From Datnioides undecimradiatus (Eukaryota; Chordata; Actinopteri; Lobotiformes; Datnioididae): a DNA stretch of 64,000 nt. Of this stretch, positions 13,827 through 25,579 are shown in pieces. Position 1 is the first letter of the stretch; the number at the start of each line of letters is the position of its first letter. The notes beneath the pieces are model-generated. The model was not told where the DNA came from, did no database searches, and saw nothing but the letters and a program-made list of their open reading frames with translations. The position numbers and the translations under genes were made by a program. The stretch lies in the NCBI GenBank assembly GCA_008933995.1, contig WARS01000013.1, positions 15,255,806 through 15,319,805 on the forward strand, read 5' to 3'.

Positions 13827-15296
13827 CAGGGGGCCTGAGTGTGTGTGAGAGTGAAGGAGACACCACAATACAAATGTTCCAATGGCGGTGTTTCTAGGAA
13901 AGCAGTGAGATGAGCTCATAAGTGGAGAAGAGCTGAACCATATGGTAGGTCACACTAAAACAAGATATTATGAAAACACAGGCAGTCGGGAACACCCTGG
14001 GGAACAGGACTGGCTGTGCCACTGCAGTGAGTTGTGAATGTGTAGGATTTTGCACAGTCGTCATTCAGATGCTTGTGCACATATGCTCACAAACACAACA
14101 TACATGTGGTGTGAAAAGGAACAGCGGTGTTCTGTGCTCACTCTACAACAAATGCAAAACGCCCCTATTGCAGAAAAATAATTTTTGTTTGACAAGAAGT
14201 TTGTATTTATCTGCCATGATACCTCTTTTGTGGTCATACATAAAACACAGGGTTTTTTAGAGGGTTTTTCGGGAGGATGGGGTGAGAATGCTGGTTAGTT
14301 TAAAGACTTTCAGGTATGGAAGACTTGCTTGGGATCCATCATCTCTTTGTGCAAGATGTTCCTTTGTCTTTCCTTTGCTTTGACTCCTCTGACATGCAGC
14401 GGAAGCTCTACAGGAAACAAAATACCCAAGAAAACCTTACGTTTGTGTAATCCTGTCCTGACTGACATGCAACACATAGATTTACTGTCCAACTACTTTA
14501 CTTATTTACTGTGGCTTTTTAGATGTATTTTGAGAATGAAGATTTATGACGGCATATTGCTTGTTTGCCTGAAATTGTTTATATGCAACTGTCTTCCTGT
14601 CTTCCACTGTTTTGGATCTCAATATATTTAATGTGCCCTAAATTTAGGGTTGCTGTACATATGTAAATATAATAAATAAGATCAGTTGACAAGGAAAAGA
14701 ATGAAGGATGGCAAGCAGGCAAGAAGGAATGAACAGAGGAGGCAAATAAAGAAATAAAGGGAAGTATTTAGTCCACTTCAAACTTAATGTACTTTGGTGC
14801 AATATTTGACTGAATGTTCCGCGTGAATTTGGCTCAAATAACAGGATACTAAAGCTGCCCATTTTTATCTGAGGAGCAGAGATAGGCGATGTCTGTCAGA
14901 TAAGATTTCTAGTTCAAATATAATTATTTTTCAGAAGGAACCAACAAACAGGCAGGGATGGCAAATAAAATTCAATTTCTGCAGGTTATCTGGACACTGA
15001 TTTGTTCGAAGATTACAGTGTAGAACAGGTCAGACAGTGATATTTAGAAAAATTACTTTCTAAATACAAAAAAATGCATCAACAGATGAAATGAAAGGGA
15101 GTTTGGCCTTCTTAGAACACCAATTTATTTTATTTGGCTTAATATCAATATTGAATTCAGATTATGTTTATAGAAGCAGAGACTTGAATTACACCCAGTA
15201 CTGGCTGAAAAATATGGTTTTTCCACTTACAATCAATCAGTCAGAAATGTTGTATTATTGAAAATGTGATAACTCTCACAACCACAAGTGGAAGAC

Positions 15297-15334
15297 TATT
15301 CACATACTTTTCATCAAGGACAAGTATGTGAATA
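15297..15334 (+). other. perfect 13-bp inverted repeat with 12-base loop
   Basis: TATTCACATACTT (15297-15309) is followed after 12 bases by AAGTATGTGAATA (15322-15334). No gene context. Confidence 0.9.
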
Positions 15335-18300
15335 CTCTGTAGCTTTGCATCCAGTCTGAGAAAAATGGTGTGTTTGGGAAAGGAGGAACACCTTTTCATC
15401 TTCTCAAGGCAGTGTATTTCTCAATATATGTACCTTTTGCTTTAAGCTGATCTATTTTAAAGTTTCTTCTTATCATCTTTCTGGTAATAATTAAGGCAAA
15501 TGTATAGATAACTCCGAGCAACAATATACTGTGTTGGATCTACTGGCTCTGTCACTACAGAGGATTTTGGCTTGCTTGTTGAATGTGAGACAGGTTTCTG
15601 ATTGGACAAAGAAGCTGCCTTGAACTAATCAACTAGACAAGTGTCAGCTGTAACTATCATAACAGTAAACTAGAGATGAACATGTCACTGAGTGAAGAAA
15701 AAGGAAACATAAAAACAAACTAGCAGGCACTGTACGTGAACATGCACCAAGATGCACACACACGCTGTCAACAACTTTAACTTCTAACACTGTTGCCAAT
15801 AAAGCTGTGGTTTTGCAGCAGTGCTCAGTGTTATCAATTAGTCCTTGGGAAGTTATGGAATAGACTAAATAGTCTAGTTCTGTTTGATATACACTGGTTC
15901 CTCTCTTCCTGTTTCTCTTCCATTTGATATGTCTGGTCAATGGCCTCATTGCCAGGTGGATGATCAGACCACATCCTAATATTCATCTCTGCATCTGCGC
16001 TCATTTCTCTCCCCCCACGCCAGGGTCTACAAGGGATCTGACTCGGAAATATCACAGATTACACATTTGGTGTAATTTTGGGTGCATTTTGACATGAAAC
16101 ATAGGGCATAAAAACCAGAAATTACAAAACAAACAGGCTTGGAACAAGTTTGGTTAAAACTCAACTAATCAACATGACAGGAAGATGAAAGGCAGTTGTT
16201 GAAGGGGCATGGTGGAATCATGAAAGTCTTGTTTGCTATCGCCTGGTACCAATCAAACTGTGCATATTTTAGTCTCAGTCTCTCACTCCATTTTTTGCAA
16301 ACCCAAGATGGTTTGGTTGTGATATGCAATACATTTCATAAAGCTTCATGTGTTTACAACCTCAAAATGAGTATGGGCTGCTATTCTGTCATTGTTGAAC
16401 CCCCTGCCAGTCATTGAATTGCAGACAGTGCAACTTCTTTCAAAAATACATCAATACACATGTGATCTAGGGACTGTTCAGCCTGCGTGTTGCACGCCTG
16501 TGTTTCCAAATATTACCTAAACCACAAGAAAGGTTTGCACTGTAATTCTCAACATCTTTAAAAATCGTTTTGTTATGGGCCTTGTTGACAGATTTACAAA
16601 AAAATAGAGCAAAAAACTTTTCAAAGCATCAGTCAGGCACAGAAATCCAAACTTTTCACTTTGGTGGATAGTTATTGATGCCAACATTTGCCCTAAGGGA
16701 ATGTGTTAAAAAGTTTGTGCTGAACTCCAGCATGTGCCCCCCCCCACCCCCCACTTTAAGACGGCTGCATCCAGTTTGTAATTAAGATGTTTTAATTAGG
16801 CTTAGCCTTTCATGTTGGGTGGAAGCAAGACCACAGTTGTGCCTCTCTGTGAGAGCAGAGGTGACACGGGATTTAAACTGTGCCAGAAATGCTGTGGTCC
16901 GCCAACCACAAACCACCGCTGCTTTTTATCTGTCTGCAACATTCAGCAAGAACATCCTCGATGAGGTCAAAAGACCAAGCTGAACAAGGGCACATCTTGA
17001 ATCCTTTCTTTGCCATCAAGCAAAAATATCACTGCACATTTTTTTTCAGAAAGGAGTTTCACTATCATTGTTGTTGAGCCATGTGAACAAACATGTCTGA
17101 ACATTAGTGAGCCTGGGCGTGTGGAAAAGCACATGAAGCTTTCAGACTGTCAGTGACAGGCAGGCTTAATTGAATAAACGGATGTGTTATGTGTAACGAT
17201 ATGGAGTCCCGGGCCAGGGCTTTCGTGTGGAGGATGTGTTACTAATTCTTCCTTCCTGGCCTTGCTCAGGACTGCTGCATTGTGTTCAAGAGGTTTTCAT
17301 CAGCAGAATCTGGCTTTCACTACCATAGGTGGAGGTATGTGCCTAAACTGAAGTTCAAGGTCAGCCACAGAGGCCTCTCAGAATTTGTACATGGGATTAA
17401 TTGTAAGTAAAAAGTAGTTTTACAGGTTTGACCTTTATATACAAAGTACAAGTTGATCATACTTGGACAACAACAAATTCAGGCAGTGAGGTAAGACAAC
17501 TGGGATCTCACAACTGACTATGCAGTAATGTACTGTTTGCTTCACCAGGCTGCTGTAGTGCAGAAGGAAGATAGTGATCTGCAATCCCTGACCACAGTGA
17601 TCATACACCACCCAGTGTTATATCAGTAAATATTAACTCAAGGGGACATGGAAACACTAGCCATTGTGTGGTCTTCATCTACAAACTGCAACACATGAAA
17701 ACAACAAAGACAAATAAACCTACACTGAAACAGAAAGATCCAGTTTGCTTTCAAGACAGCATGAATATGGATGTGACCACAGAAATTCATAGTAAATTTC
17801 AAGTCCCCATTTTACTGTAACAAGACACAACAAGGAGTGTATTATAAACAACATGTTCCTAACTGGGGTTTCATTACTTGGATTGTTTGGTGTTTCATGT
17901 GTTGCTGAAGACTGCAAGTTTTTGCAACTCATAATTTTTCTTTCTGTACTTGTTACAGTTCTACTCAAGAGGAACATGAGGATGGCTTTCAACAGATCAC
18001 ACTTTTAAGACATGTCTTACATGAGCACCCAAAATGCATTGTTTCAATATTGCTGCATTAATTCCACTTTACATCATGAGTTCATCTCAGCAATATCCAC
18101 TTCTAAAGTGTGTAAAACTTTATTCACCACTTCCGTTGACAACTTGTCAGACAAGTCAGCAACAGGAGGGGAAAGACGCGTGCCTTGAGGAAGTGTTGGA
18201 CTGATAAGAGCAGGGAACGGAGAAGGGTCCAGGACATGTGAGCAAGAGAAGAGAGAGTCGGTTTATTTACAGCTCCGCTGGAAAAGGGATGAGCTCACAG

Positions 18301-20164
18301 ACCAGCTGCATTTTGTGGGGAGCAATACAGCAGGAGTAAAAAGGAGGAGGGAGGAGAAAAAGAGAGGAGATCAGAGATCATCTCTCATTCCCCAGACTCA
18401 GCTTCAAAGTCCTGCAAACACAGCAGGGAGGCAAAGCCACAAATATGGCCTCCAAACTCAGCCACAGACAAAGACGCGCTACATGTATTCTGTATGCATC
18501 TGCAGCACGAGCATGGACACGCTCATGTACACGTAAACACTGTAAACATGCAGACACAGCTTGGGGTCGCAGACACAAACAAAGTAGAACTGTTCTGCTG
18601 AGTCTGTGGTGTCTGGATTAGGAGATGAGGAAGGGAGGGGCAGCGGGTGAGGAGAAAGTCACTACTTGGGAGATTGTTTGTGTTATTAAATGACAGACAA
18701 TGACACACAATCATTGCCTTGCTCTTTTAAAGATGCACGAAAGTAACTGACGACAAGTGTCATGTTAATGCTTATGGAGCAGTAAGGTCTGATTGTAGCA
18801 GGGGAACAGAAGTGACAGCAATGTTTATAGGTTTATTACAGTTCAGACCTACAAGTCAATGGCTTTGCCCAAAAAGTGTCTCTACTGACCCCACTGATCA
18901 AACGTTTTCTCTACAAGGCCCGTAAGAAATATATCACCACAGGTTTTCAACACTGGCAGGAGGCTCTGCAAGGCTTTTATTTCTAATGAACAGTCCTCCT
19001 CTTTTCTCAGCGCCTGTGTAATATTCCCACAGTGCATTGTTGTTATTTCGCATTCCACAAAGGTATTGTCCCATTTTTGTGCCGAGGTATACACCAGAGG
19101 TTTCCCAGGAAGTGGTGTAATGAGCGGGGTTTGACAGAGGTTGACAGAGGAGAATTAGTGTCTGCGGAGTCCCTCAGTTGGGGGCAGATGAGGGCCAAAG
19201 CCAAGGCCTTTTGTCCTCACCAGCAGGTCCCAGTCACTGTGTCCAAGCACCAAATGGTGCCTTTAAGTCCCAAGCATTGGCTGGACATGCTAGGCTACAG
19301 CGCCAGTTCAACTATCCCACAGATTTTTTGATGTTCGCTTTGCAAAGCCAAGGATCAAATCCTTAGCTTAGCTTTGTCTAAAGTCTGGATCTTACCACTA
19401 AACACTTCCTTCTGAATGCCAGTGTGGAGTGGGAGCAACACAGTTAAGCTAACCTCAAACCTTTACACAAACACAAACACACTGGGTACAACCATAAAGA
19501 TGTGGAAAGTTTTGAAATCTCCTAATCCTATAAAATCACTATCAGAGAAAGCAGGTTTTCAAACAGGATTTAGAAGTGAGTCAGAAAATCAAAGTAAAAA
19601 CTCAAAGAGCCCAAATATCCCAATCCATGCTCATGTTAACTAATAACTACTGACTTGTGCGTCTAACCTACACTCTCAGACATTGTTTCCACCCAGATCC
19701 AAATGTCCACCCACAAAGATGAAAGATAATTCCTCTAAACAGCTCCGCTTCCAGGGTGGGAGGCTAAACAAGAACCTGGTGGCATGGCAGAGGACCAGAG
19801 ATGCAGATGAAAAGCTCTGTAGGCTGATAAGGAAGCCAGGCAGACTGGATGATGAGAAACCAGAAACATGGCCTGTAATGGTGAATTGGTGACTTACTGA
19901 GTCTTTCTCTGTGCCACTGGCTGTGGTTCTCTTCAGTGACAAGACTAGGCCACCTAGATAGAGAGAATGAGACAGGACAAGGACAGCATCAGAGGAAGGG
20001 GCTAATAGAAAGATTGATCACAAGAGCAGCTTTTACAGATGTTTATCCTTGATTTAACCTTCTTATATGTCATATACTACATATCATGTTATTGAAGGCA
20101 TTAATTATGTTCACAATTAGATTTAACATTCTTTGAAAATAACAGCATTTTGTAAACATAAGCA

Positions 20165-20520
20165 CAGAGAAACAGCTTGAAACTCTTAGATGAAAGGATC
20201 TACTATCGCTCTCATGGATATTTTTTTAATGTGGAGTGCAAGCGTAGCATTAGCTTAGCATGAAATAGGGGAAACAGTAAGTTATAACAAACCTGCATTT
20301 TAGCATCTGTAAAGCTCACGAATTTAGATGTTATGTCTTGCTTTTTAATTTGTGCAAAGTGTAAAAACCACATGTTGTGGGATTACAGTGGCAGTAACTT
20401 CCTGTCTCATCTCAGCTGTCAGGCAGAAGACAGGACTCAGGAAGTTACTGCACCTGGCCAAGACGTTCAACCCCCATAAAACCACAACCTCATTGTCACA
20501 CATTGTTTTTGTGTGAATTC
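20165..20520 (+). repeat. degenerate teleost interspersed repeat (family A, hairpin end present)
   Basis: Segments such as GAAACTCTTAGATGAAAGGA, TAGCATTAGCTTAGCATGAA, AATAGGGGAAACAG, TAAAGCTCACGAATTTAGA, TGTTATGTCTTGCTTTTTAA and the inverted arms GCAGTAACTTCCTG and CAGGAAGTTACTGC match the remembered fish repeat that contains TTAGCTTAGCATAAAG and a hairpin around AGGAAGTTACTGCGCC. The arms span about 20391-20452. It is diverged, hence old, and carries no ORF. Confidence 0.6.
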
Positions 20521-21717
20521 AGCAAAAAAAAGAAGTTACATTTTAATTAGAAAGTTTTGGTAGACAAGGCTTTCCCCCTGCTTCTGTTTATCATGCTAAA
20601 TAAATTTAAGTAAAGGTATGGTATAGATCGAAGACACAAATCAATTACAATTTGGGAGGTTTCATGGCAAAAAGAAACACAACGCTTACGAAGGATGAAG
20701 ACAGGCAGAAACAGAATCCATAATAAAACGAAAACCAACAAAAAATATAAATCTAAGTCAACAAAGTAAAGCAAGGAACAATGGGAACACTGGGAATCGG
20801 CTGAAGCACAAGGCACATACATGATGATGGTCTGATGACAAACAACCTCATAGGTCAAACAAGACGCAGGTGAAACAGGTCAACTAATGAGACAGGTGAC
20901 AATGACAAAGGAAACAAGGACACAGAGACACAGGAGGAAGACTCTTCAAAGTACATTCCAGGACATAACTAGAAACATTTTGCTAAACTCTCTCCTGGCT
21001 TTACATCCATAATCAACAGAAATCAAATATGAGGGTGGTGTCAACCATTGTCTGCAACTTTCAGTTAGAAGTCCTATAGCATAACACTGTAAAATCAACT
21101 GTGTGTGGGGCCATTAATATATTGTTTTTCAGTCTTTTGATACTATTGTTTCCAAAAACTGGAGTGGCTACATCTACTGCGAGACACTGGCCAGGCCTAC
21201 ACCTGAACAGATTGGAGGTTTATTGACAGATCTGTCACATCTTCAAAGCTCTTCTCTGCACAGTCCTCTTTTCATTATACCTTTTCATACCTTGTGAAAA
21301 TAAGAGCTCAGTGTTCACACCATATATCTGAGAAAACAGCAAAGACACAGTGTGTGAGCAGGTGTCATTTTATGTGAGCCAGCAGAAATGAGAGCATATG
21401 TGTGCTTAAGAGTCAGTTTGTGAAGGCAAAAGTAGCCAGGCAGCAATTTTGATCCTAGAAACCACCGAACACTGACATATTGAGCCACAACAAACACAGA
21501 GCAAACACAGAAACAGAGAGGAGGAAGAGGATGATGAGAAGGAAGAGACAGAAAGAAAGTGGAAAATTGAAAGAGAGGGAAATAATAGCGTTGCTGCATC
21601 TTCACTGCAAATTCACCCCGGTTTCACACTCTGATCACGTCTCTACATCTCCCTCTTCCTCCCACCTCTCTGGGTCTCTGTCTTCAATCTCAGAAGGCTT
21701 CAGATCCCCCTGCATGT

Positions 21718-21738
21718 ACACACACACACACACACACA
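21718..21738 (+). repeat. CA microsatellite
   Basis: About ten CA units in otherwise non-repetitive sequence. Confidence 0.9.
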
Positions 21739-22436
21739 CGGAAAACCTCCCACTCACCCCCTATGGCTTGTGCTCTTGGCCCCATTGTACCAAACCGATA
21801 GCTTGAACATCCAGGGAATGTGTCTTCATCAAAACACTCTCTCGTCTAATTAACAGCCTGACAGCAAGATAAAAGAGAAAGGATGAGATGGTCTGTTTTT
21901 CCTTGTCTCTGCCCTACCTTCCCTGCCAGGTCTGTGGAAGACATAAAGACGAGAAAAAGGAGTAGAAACTGTGGTGCTGAAAATGGTTCGTTTGAGCGCT
22001 CAGGCATTGGCAGATGGACCAAGAGCCCCAAGTGAAGTGAAAGTAGAGCCATTGTCTTGAATTATTGAACTTTGTGCTTTGTTTGTTTATTACAGCTGTT
22101 ACATTATGTCCTTGGTCATATTTGTGGAGTATGGAGAAGATTGTACTGTTAATTAAGAGGAGTTCATATTCTAAGATGACTCACATATTTTGTTTTATTA
22201 TTTTTAAATTGTAGCTTTAAGTTTTTTAAAAAATTAAATTTCACTTTTTAAACCAAAAAAATGCACCTGGGCACTAGTCCCTTGTGTAGAAGGACAAGAA
22301 ATATAATATCATATATTTTCACTGTTTAATGTATTGATGTTTAATGCATTTAATGTATCATAGAATGTGCAGTATTGTGGGTTTTTTAAGTTAAGAAACT
22401 TACACTTAAACTTACAAACTTTGGTTGGTGGATTGT

Positions 22437-22461
22437 AAAAAAAAAAAAAAAAAAAAAAAAA
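22437..22461 (+). repeat. A25 run
   Basis: A pure run of 25 A in AT-rich sequence. No recognisable retroposon body precedes it. Confidence 0.9.
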
Positions 22462-24364
22462 TCTTCCCTGCAGGAATTTGGATGTATTACATCTGAATCT
22501 ACAGTCTATAAACCTGCCCACAGGCAACTGGCATGAAAGTGATGTATAAGAACTTCTGCAGGACACTGGTAAAACTGAATAATGTCCGAGAAAAGACGTA
22601 CATTGTTTGATGGCAAGAGACCTCTTCTCTCATAATAACAAGAAAGTATAAGGGAGTCTGTTTTATGCAGCTATTGTATAGCATGTATTTGACAGTGATG
22701 CATTACTGCAGAAATTCTGCTGTCGGACAAGCAATTTGGATTAGAATTAGGACTATTAGATAACTGCATTTCATATATCATTATGCATTAGAATCTGAAT
22801 ACCAAAGAGATGATTTAGGTGATTTTGGACTCACATGGGCACTTCAGTTGGACAAAATCACATTAACCAGTTGTTCACTTCACCTGCCTGAAGCTCCTTC
22901 TTTAACCTACATGATGACTGCAAACTGTCAAACAACTGTTCTAAAGGTCAGGACTGGACTCTAATACTCAAACGAACCATTTAGTAATCAAAGTATAATT
23001 GTTCACTCCATGTGGAAAATATACTGACATCCCTATGCCCAAAAAAAACCCAAATAAATTAAACTCCTAAACTAAATGAAATAAACTGCATCTCACAGTA
23101 TAGCGCTACTTCAGTTATGACTCTTTTGATTATAGCTTTTTCTTTCAGGACACAGAAATGAATCCAATTTATTTATCCAGTTTATTCATTATAAATGCAT
23201 TATTCTTTTACCATCACCGCCAATATGGGCTGACTCCTTTCCAGTGTGAGAAGTTATGCAAGTTACATAATTAATCCTACCCCACTGAGAGTCAGTAGAG
23301 ATAAATCTGAAGTTTCTTGTAAAGGGAGTAAAACAAACTGAAGGACACCATGAATGAAACCATCAGCATGCACTCTGCTTCTGTGCAGCTGTTATGCCAC
23401 AAACTCTTCAAGGCTCTGCTTTTACTCTGAGGATAATAGCTAGCAAGATTTACACATCTTTCCAAATGAAACGAGAACAAGGGGCTTCAGGCAATCTGTG
23501 AATCAACACTGCTGTTTTAGTGGGAATGAAGTGCTCCAACCTTCAAAGACCAAGCTCAACCTGATGACCCAGAGACACTTAAACTGCCCCAAACCATCCC
23601 ACACTCATCCCTGTAAGCTTTCTACAAGTTTACCATAACATGGGAAGGCTCCTGGCAAACATCTTTATCTTCACTTGCATCCAGAAGCCCCTCTCATTTG
23701 AGTTACAAATCATTAAGGTCAAAGCTCAGATGAAAAAGCCTTGTAGAGCGTAAAGAGTAAACTTGCTTACAGACTCATCAAACACACACAAAACATCTGG
23801 GGTTAAGTCCATATGGATGTCTGCGCTCAAGGGCTACTTCATTCCCTTAGTGTGTGTGTGTGTGTGTTTGTGTGAAGGGGGGATGCTGAGTTAGCATTCA
23901 GTGGCTTATTTGACCACTGTCAGTCTGGTGGGAGCGTTCTAACACTCAAGGCCCAAAACTGCTCTGATAGCCAGTTGTGATAACCTTTGGTGACCTCTGT
24001 GTCTGACATCATCACATCCAGACAGAGGTCAGTTAGAGGGTCAGCCATGAGGGGCGCAGGGGTGACTTACTTGAATATACAAAGGCTCAGTGCATTTGCG
24101 TGTAAGGGTGATGTGGTGTGTGAGTGTGTGTGTGGGTTTATGTGTGTAAAAGCATTTGTAACTAAATTATGCTTCCTTGGCTGATTCCCTCATTTGTCTT
24201 TTCTATTATTAAACTATTAATTATCTTTAATCAAGAGCCAAATGTTAAATGCAAAATTAAATACAAAAAGTGAAGAGAAAGAGCACTGACTTAAAGTCTG
24301 AGTCTGAGTCAAACTCAAGAAAAGTAGCTCCAATTATAACATGACCTGACCACAGGATCACAAG

Positions 24365-24399
24365 CACAAGCACAGCATCACACTGATGCTGTGCTTGTG
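24365..24399 (+). other. perfect 16-bp hairpin
   Basis: CACAAGCACAGCATCA and its exact complement TGATGCTGTGCTTGTG are separated by only CAC. The stem is perfect and the loop minimal. It lies about 60 bases before the CRE-like cluster. Confidence 0.9.
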
Positions 24400-24457
24400 A
24401 CAGACTCTGTAACAGTGGCAATAGCCAGAGCACAGTTTTAAAGTCCTGAGTTCAATA

Positions 24458-24529
24458 GACGTCACAACACTGGAGTGCCAGAGAGCGTTCGCAGGCCCCT
24501 TACGTCAGCAGAGTGAAGTATGGGCGGGA
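24458..24529 (+). promoter_or_regulatory. cluster of CRE-like sites and a GC box
   Basis: GACGTCAC (24458-24465), TTACGTCA (24500-24507) and GGGCGGGA (24522-24529) lie within 72 bases in otherwise AT-rich DNA. The first two resemble CREB/ATF sites, the third an Sp1/E2F site. No adjoining gene is recognised. Confidence 0.35.
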
Positions 24530-25531
24530 AAAATCTGGGCATGCACACATGCTTCAAGAGCTGAGGATTCACTCTTCGAGCCCTGCAAGTCTGGGAAGTG
24601 TTGTTGCAAATTTATTGCCCTCTTTGTACAGACGTGTCCGTATGTTTGTTGTGCACAGACATAAAGGTTTTGACACTAGCCCACTGTGAGTTGATTCCAG
24701 AAAATGATGTAGACAGTAAGCATCTACGTAATCATGTGCTCACACGTGCTCTTAAGCATGAAAAATCTGTTTAAACTGGTGTCAAACAAACTGTTTTAGA
24801 GAAAAGACTTTCACATGGAAGTACTGCGTGAGAAAAGCAGAAAAGGAGAAAAAAGCAATAGAGAGACTGAGATTGTGCGATTTTCTATTTTTTCTGCACA
24901 GCAGGCGAAGCGGTAGAGTCCCTCTAGGGTCTCTCCCAGGAGAAATCCCCGCTAGACTGTGGAGACGTTGGTCAAAAGGGGTCATGGGGCATGCTCAGTG
25001 AGCTTTTCCCACAGAACTGGCGTGGTATTACGTCCTTGGGCCTGCTGTGTGACCCTCTCTTACTACATACTGTGTCATGCCGCCCAGGGAGCTGTCACTT
25101 CCTTGAGACTGCTGGTCAGCCCTGCCCCTCAGTCTCAGCCGAGGCACTGGCCATATCTCTTCTTACCCAAAGAGGACACTAAAACAAAGAATTCAGGATA
25201 GATTTTTTAATCAGATCAGGCAGTATGTCTCTATTTTTGGAGTCAAGAGTTATAAATGACCCCTTACTCTACTTTGTCTAGCCCTCCCTCCCTGGTCTTG
25301 TGGCTCCAAGAGTCCTTCCAGGATGTGAATCCCTTCAGACTTCATGGGGAAGTCCACGTCCGAATGCTTTTTTACACAACCCATCCGGCTGCTCCAGGTA
25401 TTAGATGTTCTGTCCAGCCAAAGCCCTGTCCTATGAATCACAGGCCCGCCCGCCCCCTGCATTGTCCAACACAGGGTGAGGTCTAAGGGTGTGTGAGCGT
25501 CACCTTTCCTCTCCCGGAGCAGCTCTCTCTT

Positions 25532-25578
<47 letters not shown>
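25532..25578 (+). repeat. CA microsatellite
   Basis: About 23 CA units; a further degenerate CA/CACTCA stretch follows at about 25712-25735. Confidence 0.95.

Positions 25579-25579
<1 letters not shown>

Larger units (their letters stand above)
5000..20164. other. gene-poor AT-rich sequence
   Basis: I recognise no gene. The longest open frame, minus strand 7564-8001, has no domain and ordinary AT-rich composition. The stretch holds short CA runs (7337-7352), a short TA repeat near 13525, the G18 run and the 15297 hairpin. It may contain conserved non-coding elements, which cannot be judged from one sequence. Confidence 0.55.
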
